Of a DNA stretch of 33,081 bases, positions 23,550 through 32,097 are shown in pieces. Position numbers and translations under genes: made by a program. The notes beneath the pieces were generated by a model. That model was not told where the DNA came from and made no database searches. It saw only the letters and a program-made list of their open reading frames with translations. The DNA is from CAZBJJ01 sp964492245 (GTDB lineage Bacteria > Spirochaetota > Spirochaetia > Treponematales > Breznakiellaceae), in the NCBI GenBank assembly GCA_964492245.1, contig CAZBJJ010000022.1, positions 1 through 33,081 on the forward strand, in the 5' to 3' direction. The first letter of the stretch is position 1. Every line of letters starts with the position of its first letter.

Positions 23550-24959
23550 TTATTCCACCTCGTAGGTCCTGCCATATTTGACTATATCCACCTGGGAATA
23601 GCCACGATCGGCCAAAAAGCTCTTAAACTTGGACTGTGCCCTTGGCTCGCCGTGGACCATAAATATCTTTTTAAGGCGGGAAGTGTCAAGGCTGTCCAGC
23701 CACTCGGCGCTTTCCATGTAGTCGGCATGGGCACTAAAGGCGTTTATGGCCTCTACCCTGGCGCGCAAGCGGTACCAGTCGCCATGGATTTTCACCTCGC
23801 TCTCGCGCTCGCGTATCCGTCGCCCAAGGGTGTTCTCTGCCATATATCCCACTATTAAAATGGTGTTTTTGGGATCCTCGATGCTGTGCATTAAATGGTG
23901 CTGTATCCGGCCCGCTTCGCACATACCATCTGCCGAAATTATTACCGCCGGGCCCTTCATTACGTTAAGCGCCTTCGACTCTTCGAGGCTGGTTGTAAAG
24001 CGCAGGGCATTAAAGCCAAAGGGGTTTTTATGGTGCTTGGTAAAGGCGGCCTTTGTCTCTTCGTCGTAGCACTCTGGGTGCACTTGGAAAATTGTTGTCG
24101 CATTGGTTGCCATAGGCGAATCGACATAGATGGGAATCTCGGGAATTATGCCCCTGTCCACTAACATATGAAAATAATAGACCAGCTCCTGCGTGCGTTC
24201 CACCGCAAAGGCGGGAATTATTATCTTGCTCCGCTCTTTTAAGGCCCGACGAGCCAGTTCGGCAAGGCGATCTAGGGCATCGTCCTGCGACTCGTGCAGG
24301 CGGTCGCCATAGGTGCTTTCCAGGACCACATAGTCGGGTGCGGGAACAATATCGGGATCCCGGATAATGGGCTTGTTTTTGCGGCCAAGATCGCCGGTAA
24401 AGGCAAAGCGCAGGTCGCGCCCGCCCTTTGTTACCGTAATCATGGCAATTGCCGAACCTAAAATATGGCCGGCGTCGTAAAACTCAAGCTTAATGCCATC
24501 ACCTATCCATACGGGGCGCCAATACGAGACGGTAAGCATTTGGCTTGTAGCCTGAATGGCATCCTGTTCGGTGTACAGGGGCTCCCACTCAAAACGCTGG
24601 CCTTTTTTCTGATGTTGCCGCCGCAAATAATCGGCGTCCCTCGCCTGAATTTTCGCCGAATCCATCATTATTAAACTTGCAAGATCCCTTGTGGCCGGTG
24701 TCGCCCAAATGTTTCCGGTAAAACCCTGTTTTGTTAAATAGGGCAATAATCCACAGTGGTCAAAATGCCCATGCGTTAAAACCACCCCTTCTACCTTGTC
24801 GGCCGCAATACCCAGATTTCTATTTTTCCTATCGGCTTCGGCACGCGATCCATGAAAGGCCCCACAGTCGATGAGCCACGACCTTCCGTCCACCTCGAGC
24901 ACATGTTTGGAGCCAGTAACCTCTTCGGCCGCCCCAAGAGAGTAAAAATTGATAGCCAT
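23550..24959 (-). CDS. Beta-CASP metallo-beta-lactamase RNA nuclease (YSH1/CPSF-like)
   Basis: 469 residues. The metallo-beta-lactamase part has the zinc motif LTHGHFDHCG (His63, His65, Asp67, His68), DAGHILGSAI and FTGDLGR. The beta-CASP cap follows with STYGDRLHES, IIPAFAVERTQELVYYF, YVDSPMA and VIISADGMCEAGRIQHHL, and the final His is in INAFSAHADY. This is the COG1236 group, which resembles eukaryotic CPSF73. Members cleave RNA, as endo- or exonucleases, and the bacterial role is poorly known. It is co-transcribed with rlmB, suggesting a part in rRNA processing. The ATG follows TATGCT after six bases, with TTGCAG 17 bases further up, a leaderless layout. Confidence 0.9.
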   Translation of the reverse strand: MAINFYSLGAAEEVTGSKHVLEVDGRSWLIDCGAFHGSRAEADRKNRNLGIAADKVEGVVLTHGHFDHCGLLPYLTKQGFTGNIWATPATRDLASLIMMDSAKIQARDADYLRRQHQKKGQRFEWEPLYTEQDAIQATSQMLTVSYWRPVWIGDGIKLEFYDAGHILGSAIAMITVTKGGRDLRFAFTGDLGRKNKPIIRDPDIVPAPDYVVLESTYGDRLHESQDDALDRLAELARRALKERSKIIIPAFAVERTQELVYYFHMLVDRGIIPEIPIYVDSPMATNATTIFQVHPECYDEETKAAFTKHHKNPFGFNALRFTTSLEESKALNVMKGPAVIISADGMCEAGRIQHHLMHSIEDPKNTILIVGYMAENTLGRRIRERESEVKIHGDWYRLRARVEAINAFSAHADYMESAEWLDSLDTSRLKKIFMVHGEPRAQSKFKSFLADRGYSQVDIVKYGRTYEVE

Positions 24960-24965
24960 GCCTTA

Positions 24966-24994
24966 AGCATAATAGGGGAGGCTCTGTCCTGCAA
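24966..24994 (-). promoter_or_regulatory. Leaderless promoter of the nuclease-rlmB operon
   Basis: TTGCAG (24989-24994), 17-base spacer, TATGCT (24966-24971), then six bases to the ATG at 24959. Confidence 0.7.
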
Positions 24995-25025
24995 GATAAA
25001 TATTTTCCCCTAAAACTTTTTTTTA

Positions 25026-25034
25026 TGCTATAAT
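25026..25034 (+). promoter_or_regulatory. Extended -10, leaderless promoter of the dehydrogenase operon
   Basis: TGC followed by consensus TATAAT (25029-25034), six bases before the ATG at 25041. No -35 match; a long T run precedes it. Confidence 0.7.
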
Positions 25035-25040
25035 TGGCGT

Positions 25041-26006
25041 ATGGAACGTATCGCATTTATTGGAACAGGCAGAATGGGAAGCCACATGGTCCGCAACCTT
25101 GTCGCAGCTGGATACAAGCTGTGCATTCACGATAAAAACTCCGAAAAATGCGAAGAACTCATTGCCTCTGGTGCCACTTGGGCAGAAAGCCCCCAAGATG
25201 CTGTCAGTGGTGCCGCTCTTACCATCAGTATGCTTGGGGAACACAGCGATGTAGAAAAACTTTGGCTTGCGCCGGGGAATATCCTCGATTCCCTTTCGCC
25301 CAAGAGTATTCTTGTGGATATGAGCAGTTCCAGCGTATATGTAGCCCGACGGCTGGCCATGCAGGCCAGCAAGCTGGGAGTTATGGCCCTAGATGCGCCG
25401 GTCTCCGGGGGCGAAAGGGGCGCAAGGGAGGGCAGCTTAAATATTATGGTCGGTGGCAGTAGCGATGCCTACGACCTCTGTTTGCCAATATTCAGGGTGC
25501 TTGGAAAGACAATTTCCCATATGGGCGAGGCGGGCAATGGACAGCTCTGTGCTCTTATTGGCAATATTATGGTTGCCGCCAATTTAGTTGGCACTACCGA
25601 GGCGCTTATGTTTTCTATTCGCGCCGGGATGGATTTAGAAGAGGTAATGAAGGCAACTATTTCTGGCAGCGCAGCAAGTTGGATTTTTTCGAACCATTTT
25701 CAAGATATTTTAGATGGCAATATATCTCCTGGGCACGCAGTCGATCATTTTAAAAACGATTTGGCCATTGCCGTAAGCGATGCCCGCGACCTAGGTTTAA
25801 AGCTTCCCGGTTTGGAGCTTGCCTTTCGGCTATATTCTGGGCTTTCGGCATTGGGGCCGCGAGAATTGCACTATGCCGACGAAATGCTGCGCCGGGTGGG
25901 TTCGGGCGATACACTGGCAAATTTGGAATTTCCCCCGGGTATGGACCATGGAAAGCTCCTTGGGGTTCACGCCCTGTATCTGCTTTACGCCGCAGGACGG
26001 GTCTAA
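25041..26006 (+). CDS. 3-hydroxyisobutyrate dehydrogenase family protein lacking the catalytic Lys
   Basis: 321 residues of the beta-hydroxyacid dehydrogenase family. The Rossmann start is IAFIGTGRMGSHMVRNL, and the substrate loop is DAPVSGGERGAREGSLNIMV. The all-helical C-terminal half contains DHFKNDLAIAVSDARDLGL. The active-site segment normally reads GxxGxGxxxKxxxN; here it is GEAGNGQLCALIGN, so the catalytic Lys is Ala171, while Asn175 is kept. Normal oxidation of a hydroxyacid by NAD(P) is therefore doubtful. It is the first gene of an operon; its TAA overlaps the ATG of the DUF2804 gene by one base. The ATG cannot be moved without losing the GxGxxG, and it has no leader. Confidence 0.85.
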   Translation: MERIAFIGTGRMGSHMVRNLVAAGYKLCIHDKNSEKCEELIASGATWAESPQDAVSGAALTISMLGEHSDVEKLWLAPGNILDSLSPKSILVDMSSSSVYVARRLAMQASKLGVMALDAPVSGGERGAREGSLNIMVGGSSDAYDLCLPIFRVLGKTISHMGEAGNGQLCALIGNIMVAANLVGTTEALMFSIRAGMDLEEVMKATISGSAASWIFSNHFQDILDGNISPGHAVDHFKNDLAIAVSDARDLGLKLPGLELAFRLYSGLSALGPRELHYADEMLRRVGSGDTLANLEFPPGMDHGKLLGVHALYLLYAAGRV

Positions 26007-27052
26007 TGTATGTAAGAGAGTTTTCGCCCCCTGTTTCTGCCCCTGTTTCCAAGGGCGCACCCATCTATGGCACCTGGGACCGGGCCTTTGACGACATCAA
26101 TTTAATACATCTTGCCAAATCTTTTCCCCTTCCCTTATTTAATGCTAAAAACCGGCTAAAGGAGTGGCAAAGCTTTAATGCCTCCAACGAGATGTGGCAT
26201 ATCTCTGGCATAATTATGGATTTAAAGCGGGTACGTATTGCCCACTGCACTCTCTGGGACCTCGAAAACAAGAGGCTGCTTAGTTACAAGAAAACCCTGC
26301 CCTATGGTTCGTGGCGCCTGCCGCGCAGCCTTTCTAACAGCTCTATCACCAGCAAGAGCCTTGGTTTTTATCTGCGCATTCACAATTGGCTGGATGCCGA
26401 TTTAATTGAAATTGATATCGATATTAAAGGCAAAAAAAACAGAGAAGGTTTTACCGGCCATCTTGAGTTCGATTTTCGTCAGTCTGGCACCAGGCCCTTT
26501 ACCACCTGCCAAAGATTGGTAAACGACTCCTGCATGTATTCCAGTAAGATGTACAGCCAAGTAAAGGGCGACTTTGTCTTTAATGGCCGGCATATAACAA
26601 TGCAGCCACAGGAATCTGGTGGGATTTTTTGCGATTACAAGGCCTTTTTGCCCTATATAAGCTCCTTAATCTGGGCCCGATGCCATGGAAGAACGCAAGA
26701 GGGGCTGCCCTGGGCTTTTTCTATTTCCGAAAGCCCCTCACATGCCGATTGTGTGCATGGCGATCAGGTGCTGTGGTTCGACAAACAGGCCTATGCCCTG
26801 CCCGCCATACGCATTACCCGGGCTGGCGAGGACGAAAATGCGGACTGGGTAATTCAGGATACCGAAGGCATGGTAGATTTAACCTTTTCGCCCCGGCTTA
26901 TGGAGAATTTTCAAATACGCCGACCTGCAATCAGAACAAATTATTCTTCCCCCCGTGGCGTTTATAATGGTACACTTGTGGCACCCACAGGCGATAAGGT
27001 CAATATACGAAATGCCGAAGGTATACTCGAGAACTTAATTATACGAGGGTAG
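26006..27052 (+). CDS. DUF2804 family protein
   Basis: 348 residues matching DUF2804, a family frequent in Treponema and also found in actinobacteria. Features are the start GAPIYGTWDRAFDDIN, the paired beta-rich halves with KEWQSFNASNEMWHISG and KNREGFTGHLEFDFRQSG, and the late CDYKAFLPYISSLIWARCHG and FSISESPSHADCVHGDQVLW. The mostly beta structure with many Trp residues resembles lipocalin or AttH-like barrels, which would fit a hydrophobic ligand, but no activity is established. The start overlaps the previous stop by one base, so translation is coupled. There is no signal peptide. It is the middle gene of a three-gene operon. Confidence 0.82.
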   Translation: MYVREFSPPVSAPVSKGAPIYGTWDRAFDDINLIHLAKSFPLPLFNAKNRLKEWQSFNASNEMWHISGIIMDLKRVRIAHCTLWDLENKRLLSYKKTLPYGSWRLPRSLSNSSITSKSLGFYLRIHNWLDADLIEIDIDIKGKKNREGFTGHLEFDFRQSGTRPFTTCQRLVNDSCMYSSKMYSQVKGDFVFNGRHITMQPQESGGIFCDYKAFLPYISSLIWARCHGRTQEGLPWAFSISESPSHADCVHGDQVLWFDKQAYALPAIRITRAGEDENADWVIQDTEGMVDLTFSPRLMENFQIRRPAIRTNYSSPRGVYNGTLVAPTGDKVNIRNAEGILENLIIRG

Positions 27053-27053
27053 T

Positions 27054-29132
27054 ATGTCCAGACAGCCTAAAGCTATTTATGAACCGGGAGAATTGGACCG
27101 GGTTCGCCAAAAACTTGGCCCACTCGACGCAAAGGAAGCCAAGCAGATGGCCGAATTGCTCGGGGGCGAAGTAGGCATTGAGCGTTCGCCCATCGAAGAG
27201 CGCCCCCAAACCAGGGCTCCAATTTATAAAAAAACAGTGGATGTCATCATGCCTGCGAATAGGCGGGGCACTGCCAACTCGGGAAGGTCTTTTGCGCGGC
27301 CCAGGTCTAGCTATAAATCGGCCCGGCAAGGGGCACCACAATTGCAACTCGACCCGGCAGACGATCCGGCCATTCCCATTAAGCAGTCTTGGCGCGAGCG
27401 GGCCCGGCTAGACCGCTATGCCGCACAGCCGGCCTTTGAAATAAAAAGCTCGACCCAGGCCCTTGCCTCTACCTTTGCCATTTTCGCCCCTCCCCTGGAC
27501 CTGCTAAACCCCGACTTCTGCACCAAGCGACTGGGCGAGTACTACAAGACCATCGAAACCCTTGTGGTAAGTACCCGTAGCCTCCTGCCTAGGAACAACC
27601 CTGTGCGCGGCGATAAATTGCAAAGGCTCTCGCCCTTTGTCTACCAGGTAATTGATAGCATTCGCTCATGGCCCCTAGAGATATACTCGAACAGCCTGGC
27701 CAGAATACAGGCCAACCCGCGAGAAGTTTTAGTTGCCGACAGCCTAGACATACTTAAATCGGTCTATCGCCCGCTATATATCCTCGAGCGCCTAGATAGC
27801 CAAAAACACATTGTACAGGCCTATCGCCTTTTGTATAAACTTATTGCCCTGGAAAACCCAGAGGAGGCAAAAAGGCGGTTTCAGCCCTTGGTACGCTCGG
27901 CAATTGCCGCCTACGAGTACACGCACGAACATATTCACTATTTATTGCATCCCCTTTTAATGAAGGTGATATCCGACCGCTTGCTTAATTATAAAGAGCT
28001 GTTTATTAAGCGGCGCAACAGATTTCTTAGTCTTATTAATGCCGATCCATCCAAGCAAATACAGATTCCCGACAACATCCTTCCCGAGATTAAAAATGTG
28101 GATCAAACAGGAAAGAAAAAAAAGCTGGCAGAAACCGAGGAGCCACAAGAATTTTCACTGGGCAACATGCCTGCCTCGGTTAAAAAAGGCCTAGAAGCCC
28201 TTGACCTCTTCTTTCCTAAATCGGGCATGAACCGGCTCTATCAATTTCCCGAACTCTACCCCTATTTTAAGAGCGTTTTTTCCATGCCAAAGGGTTTTGA
28301 GCTTATCGCCCCCGAAGATCCCATGCAGCAAGTAATTGTGCTCATACATGTTTTAGAAGAGTTTTTTTATGGCCTGCGCTATATTGAATTTAGCACCATT
28401 CCCGACAGCGATGGCGAGCCAATGCATATTGATAAAAAAATCGAAGGCATTATCAATAATTGGCATAGCTTTATCGAGCGACTTTTAGTAAAGGAATACT
28501 ATCAAAGGCTCAATGAGTACTGCCGCATTCTGGATAATTCGGCAGAAAGTCGCAGTTCCCGCTATGCGGTATCCACTATTGGAGAGGTGCACTGGATTAA
28601 ACGCCTATATTTTTTGCCGTATTACGACTTTAACTCTACAATGAGCCCTACGAGTTTTCGCGGCAAGGATCTGCCAAAGCTCCAGGATTCAATATCCGAA
28701 TTAAAAAACATATTGAGCCATGTTGCTGCGGGAATTGATGCCGGTATAAAAGCTGGGGGGCCGGCCAAGGCTGCCAGCTGCGCAGGCATAGATAACCCCT
28801 GGGATCGCTATGTCTTTCAGGTGCCTAACCCTATATCAATACGCCTCGATGCTCTTTTGCCCGAAAAAAACAATGTCCGACGCACCAACGCTGCCTTAGT
28901 CTATTTTACCCTCCAGGTGGTAAGAGTTCTCGATTATATTGTCAACGACAGGGGGAGCTGGGCCTATTTAGATAGAGAATATTATCCGTTTAGAAGTGTA
29001 GATGGGCACGGAAATAAGGCCCTATATGGAGCCGAGGGTGAAGAGGATATAGACAGCCTGTACCTCTTCGAACAGTCGATTGCTCAATCTGCCAGTGAAC
29101 CGCCTAAAAGCGACAGCGATACTCCCAGCTAG
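27054..29132 (+). CDS. Large conserved protein of unknown function, Treponema-type
   Basis: 692 residues, soluble, without signal peptide or transmembrane segment. An acidic and then basic low-complexity N-terminal part (about 1-125, with ANRRGTANSGRSFARPRSSY) precedes a helical body with regular hydrophobic spacing. A Lys-rich linker (TGKKKKLAETEE) at about 350 separates two helical halves. I recognise no catalytic motif. It resembles a family confined to Treponema and relatives that I recall as DUF5312, but I cannot check this. The ATG lies one base after the DUF2804 stop, so it is translationally coupled in the same operon. The N-terminal stretch could bind nucleic acid or a membrane surface. 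Confidence 0.65.
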   Translation: MSRQPKAIYEPGELDRVRQKLGPLDAKEAKQMAELLGGEVGIERSPIEERPQTRAPIYKKTVDVIMPANRRGTANSGRSFARPRSSYKSARQGAPQLQLDPADDPAIPIKQSWRERARLDRYAAQPAFEIKSSTQALASTFAIFAPPLDLLNPDFCTKRLGEYYKTIETLVVSTRSLLPRNNPVRGDKLQRLSPFVYQVIDSIRSWPLEIYSNSLARIQANPREVLVADSLDILKSVYRPLYILERLDSQKHIVQAYRLLYKLIALENPEEAKRRFQPLVRSAIAAYEYTHEHIHYLLHPLLMKVISDRLLNYKELFIKRRNRFLSLINADPSKQIQIPDNILPEIKNVDQTGKKKKLAETEEPQEFSLGNMPASVKKGLEALDLFFPKSGMNRLYQFPELYPYFKSVFSMPKGFELIAPEDPMQQVIVLIHVLEEFFYGLRYIEFSTIPDSDGEPMHIDKKIEGIINNWHSFIERLLVKEYYQRLNEYCRILDNSAESRSSRYAVSTIGEVHWIKRLYFLPYYDFNSTMSPTSFRGKDLPKLQDSISELKNILSHVAAGIDAGIKAGGPAKAASCAGIDNPWDRYVFQVPNPISIRLDALLPEKNNVRRTNAALVYFTLQVVRVLDYIVNDRGSWAYLDREYYPFRSVDGHGNKALYGAEGEEDIDSLYLFEQSIAQSASEPPKSDSDTPS

Positions 29133-29141
29133 AATAGGGCC

Positions 29142-29978
29142 CTATTTTTGAAAGCCCGTATTTAATTTTTCCTCGAAGCGCTCTTTGGCCTTTCCGGCCA
29201 GCTGGCCCTTTTCCCCTACCAGTAGCCTTTGCAGTTCGGCCATCTCGTCGGCAGAAAAACGCACCGCAGCAAGGACGTGTTGCTCAAAGGCCTGGCAGGA
29301 GGCAGGAGCCACTTTTTGCGCAATTTCAAATATTTGCTGGGCATACAGGCGTATTTCTTTTTGAGCGTGAGGGTCTAGGCGAAGGCGTAAAAAATGGAAC
29401 AAATTGTGCAAATCTATCTGCCAATACCATTCGGTATACATTGATAGGGGCAAATTGACCCGGGCCAGTTCGCGGGCTAGGCCAGAATCGACCATCTCGA
29501 CATAGTCTTCGTAGCTGGCCTTTTGGCCGCCGGCTAAGGTATCCAATAATTTTTGGGCAAACAGGGGGTCCACGGCCTCGTTCGAGCGGCCCTGCTTATT
29601 GTCGGTGGCCTGTAGGCCAATGTCTTCTACATTGGGCAGAAAAAACTCGTCCTTCATTACCGAATATCTGCCCGATATTTCGTTCAGGCGGGCAGTGCGA
29701 TGGCGCACCATCTGTCTTGCTACAAAAATAGGCAGTTTTATATGGAAGGTAAAAATAACCTGCTCAAAGGGGGAGGTGTGCTCGTTGCGCAGGAGGTAGT
29801 CGATAAGGGCGGTATCTTCGCGATAACTCTTGGTGCCCTCGCCATAGGATACCCTTGCCGCCTGTACAATTCTGGCATCTGAACCCATATAATCGACCAG
29901 GCGAACAAAGCCCTTGTTTAAAACCGGAAAGGAGACATCGAGAATTTTTTCTGCCTCGGGAACAACACAGTGAGCCAT
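29142..29978 (-). CDS. thyX: Flavin-dependent thymidylate synthase
   Basis: The start is ATG 29978, five bases after GGAGG; the ATG at 29990 is part of that ribosome site. 278 residues, with the ThyX signature RHRTARLNEISGRYS (RHRx7S) that binds FAD and dUMP. HTSPFEQVIFTFHIKLPIFV precedes it and ARELARVNLPLSMYTEWYWQ follows. It methylates dUMP to dTMP using methylene-tetrahydrofolate and NADPH, so it depends on GlyA for its carbon unit. No thyA is seen in the window. The C-terminal third is longer than in short ThyX proteins. It converges on the large unknown gene, with nine bases between them. Confidence 0.95.
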   Translation of the reverse strand: MAHCVVPEAEKILDVSFPVLNKGFVRLVDYMGSDARIVQAARVSYGEGTKSYREDTALIDYLLRNEHTSPFEQVIFTFHIKLPIFVARQMVRHRTARLNEISGRYSVMKDEFFLPNVEDIGLQATDNKQGRSNEAVDPLFAQKLLDTLAGGQKASYEDYVEMVDSGLARELARVNLPLSMYTEWYWQIDLHNLFHFLRLRLDPHAQKEIRLYAQQIFEIAQKVAPASCQAFEQHVLAAVRFSADEMAELQRLLVGEKGQLAGKAKERFEEKLNTGFQK

Positions 29979-30004
29979 TGGCCCCTCCATTCAATTGATA
30001 GCTT

Positions 30005-30033
30005 ATCATAGCGGTTAGGCTGGCTGTTGGCAA
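30005..30033 (-). promoter_or_regulatory. Promoter of thyX
   Basis: TTGCCA (30028-30033), 17-base spacer, TATGAT (30005-30010). The leader of about 20 bases contains GGAGG (29984-29988) before ATG 29978. This is a leadered gene, unlike most single genes here. Confidence 0.6.
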
Positions 30034-30084
30034 GGCAAATGTGCATCTATTCAAAGCCAACAAATAGCGTTATAGTTCGTTTTT

Positions 30085-30894
30085 ATGGATATAACGGCGA
30101 AAAAAACTGATGCATTTGCACTGATAACCGGGGCTTCCGGCGGTATAGGTTTGGAGTTTGCCCGACAGTTGGCCGCGCAGGGCTGGAACCTTATGCTGGC
30201 CGCTCGCCGCTTTTCCACCCTCAACGAAATTGCCCGCGATCTAGAGGCCGCCTGGGGCATTCGGGCCCTGCCCTTGCACTGCGACCTCTCCCTGCCCCAT
30301 GCGGCCGAAGACCTTTTTACCGCGGCCACCGCCCGCGGCAAGGTGGAAATTCTTATAAACAATGCGGGTGTGGGCTCTTTTGGCCTCTGCGAAAACATGG
30401 GCAGCGAGGAAGTGGCAAATATGCTCACCCTAAATTGTATTTCGCTAACTGCTTTGTCGAATTTGTTTGCAAAACACTTTAAAGAAAAAAACTCCGGCTA
30501 TATTCTCAATGTAAGTTCCCTTGCAGGCAACTGGCCCCAGCCCTATTTTGCCGCCTATGCCGCCACAAAGGCCTATGTAACAAGCTATACGGTGGGGCTT
30601 TCGGTCGAGCTTAAACATACGGCGGTATCGGTAACTTGTTTTTTGCCCGGCTTTGTGGCAACCAGCTTCGACGAAAACGCCAATATTTCCAGCGAGGCCT
30701 ACCGGAAATTCAGTAAGAAATTTAGTATGGGCCCTAAAGAAGTTGCCCGACAGGGACTTAAGCTCATGTTTAGGAAGAAGTATATCGGCATTGCCGGATG
30801 GACAAATGCCATGGCCAGTTTTTTTAACTCGCTTTTATCCCGCAAAGCGCAGGCGAATATCGTTTATAATACCGTTCGCCGCCTCCTGCGCTAA
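30085..30894 (+). CDS. Short-chain dehydrogenase/reductase
   Basis: 269 residues of classical SDR: nucleotide motif TGASGGIG (15-22), NNAG in EILINNAGVGSFG, catalytic Ser in LNVSSLAGNW and the YxxxK pair in YAATKAYV. ARRFSTLNEIA after the second strand suggests NADP use. The C-terminal tail carries hydrophobic and basic residues (GIAGWTNAMASFFNSLLSRK), as in SDRs acting on lipids at the membrane. It is the first gene of an operon with a radical SAM enzyme and an unknown protein. The ATG has no Shine-Dalgarno; TATAGT lies eight bases upstream, so a very short leader is likely. The substrate is unknown. Confidence 0.9.
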   Translation: MDITAKKTDAFALITGASGGIGLEFARQLAAQGWNLMLAARRFSTLNEIARDLEAAWGIRALPLHCDLSLPHAAEDLFTAATARGKVEILINNAGVGSFGLCENMGSEEVANMLTLNCISLTALSNLFAKHFKEKNSGYILNVSSLAGNWPQPYFAAYAATKAYVTSYTVGLSVELKHTAVSVTCFLPGFVATSFDENANISSEAYRKFSKKFSMGPKEVARQGLKLMFRKKYIGIAGWTNAMASFFNSLLSRKAQANIVYNTVRRLLR

Positions 30895-30903
30895 GGACTC
30901 TTT

Positions 30904-32094
30904 ATGAAGACCAACTTTTCTGTGGTGCCCCGCGTTATCTCCCAGAATCCCGGCATGGCCCTTAATCTGGTCCAGTCTTTTTTGCTTAAAGACAAGGCAG
31001 CTCTTATTGATAGGACCTTTCATCCTGCCACCACAAAGGAGCTCTCGCTCATATATTTTAGAATTACCCCCCTGTGTAATTTGCACTGCGTCATGTGCGG
31101 GCAGCGGGGCGATAAGGGCGTGCTTACTGGCGAATACGCCCTGGCGGAATCGAAAAAAATTGTTTCGCTGGAAAGATACAAGAATCTTGTCGACGAGCTT
31201 GCCCCAAAGCGGCCCATTTTTTATATGTGGGGCGGCGAGCCCTTTATGTATCCCGATTTTATGGATCTTGCCGAATACATTACCGCGAAGAAGCTTTTTT
31301 TAAGCGTGAACACAAATGGCACTTATTTGGAAAAAAATGCCGACCGCATTGTAAAAAACAAATGGCATGCTATTTTTGTCTCCCTCGACGGCTTCGAAGA
31401 GGTTAACGACAATATACGGGGCAAGGGCTCGTATAAGCGGGTTATTGCCGGCTTTAAGGCTATTAACGAGGCCAAAAAAAAATATAACACTCACTTCCCC
31501 TATATGGGCGTTGTTTCTACCATCAACAATTTAAATTATGAATACCTCGATTTACTTGCCGAGGCCGCTAAAGATTTTGGGCTGTCCTGGCATATTATTA
31601 ATTTGGGGATTTATTCCAACGATGCCATCGTCGCCAAGCAGACAAAATTTATGAAGGAGCATCTGGACACCGACATTGCCTGCCTGGAGGCCTATAATAC
31701 CGGCTACAACGAAAACATCGATGGCGAAAAATTTAAAGAAATTCTAAAGCGGGTCCACAGTTTCGACAATGGCTACCCCATTATTACGGTGCCGACAATT
31801 AACCCCGACAAAATTGGCAGCTATTATGGCAATTTAGAGGAAGTTGTGCGCACCGACTGTCCGGTGCCCTGGTGCCAGGCAAATATCGATTACAATGGCG
31901 ATGTGCATTTTTGTGCCGACTACCCCGATTATGTCCTGGGCAATATAAAGGATGATAGTTTTTTTTCCATCTATAATAATGAGCGGGCTCAAAAATTTAG
32001 GCTTGAATTAAAGGCCTGCGAGAATGGTCTTTTTCCCGGCTGTGTGCGCTGTTACCAGAATATGCTTTTTGGCAAAAAGCGTAAGGGCTATTGA
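30904..32094 (+). CDS. Radical SAM/SPASM enzyme
   Basis: 396 residues. The 4Fe-4S-binding CNLHCVMC (CxxxCxxC) follows ITPL, then the glycine-rich SAM loop YMWGGEPFMYPDFMDL. A C-terminal SPASM region begins DCPVPWCQANIDYNGDVHFC and continues with CADYPDYVLGNI and GCVRCYQN, giving enough cysteines for one or two auxiliary clusters. SPASM enzymes mature peptides or modify other molecules through a 5'-deoxyadenosyl radical. No precursor peptide gene was seen beside it, so a small-molecule or lipid substrate is equally likely. AAGGA lies six bases before the ATG, and the SDR stop is nine bases away, so the two are co-transcribed. Confidence 0.9.
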   Translation: MKTNFSVVPRVISQNPGMALNLVQSFLLKDKAALIDRTFHPATTKELSLIYFRITPLCNLHCVMCGQRGDKGVLTGEYALAESKKIVSLERYKNLVDELAPKRPIFYMWGGEPFMYPDFMDLAEYITAKKLFLSVNTNGTYLEKNADRIVKNKWHAIFVSLDGFEEVNDNIRGKGSYKRVIAGFKAINEAKKKYNTHFPYMGVVSTINNLNYEYLDLLAEAAKDFGLSWHIINLGIYSNDAIVAKQTKFMKEHLDTDIACLEAYNTGYNENIDGEKFKEILKRVHSFDNGYPIITVPTINPDKIGSYYGNLEEVVRTDCPVPWCQANIDYNGDVHFCADYPDYVLGNIKDDSFFSIYNNERAQKFRLELKACENGLFPGCVRCYQNMLFGKKRKGY

Positions 32095-32097
32095 GCA

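Noticed and set aside
23734..24164. Several frames opposite or within the beta-CASP nuclease gene
   Set aside because: They are shadows of a gene with all catalytic motifs intact.
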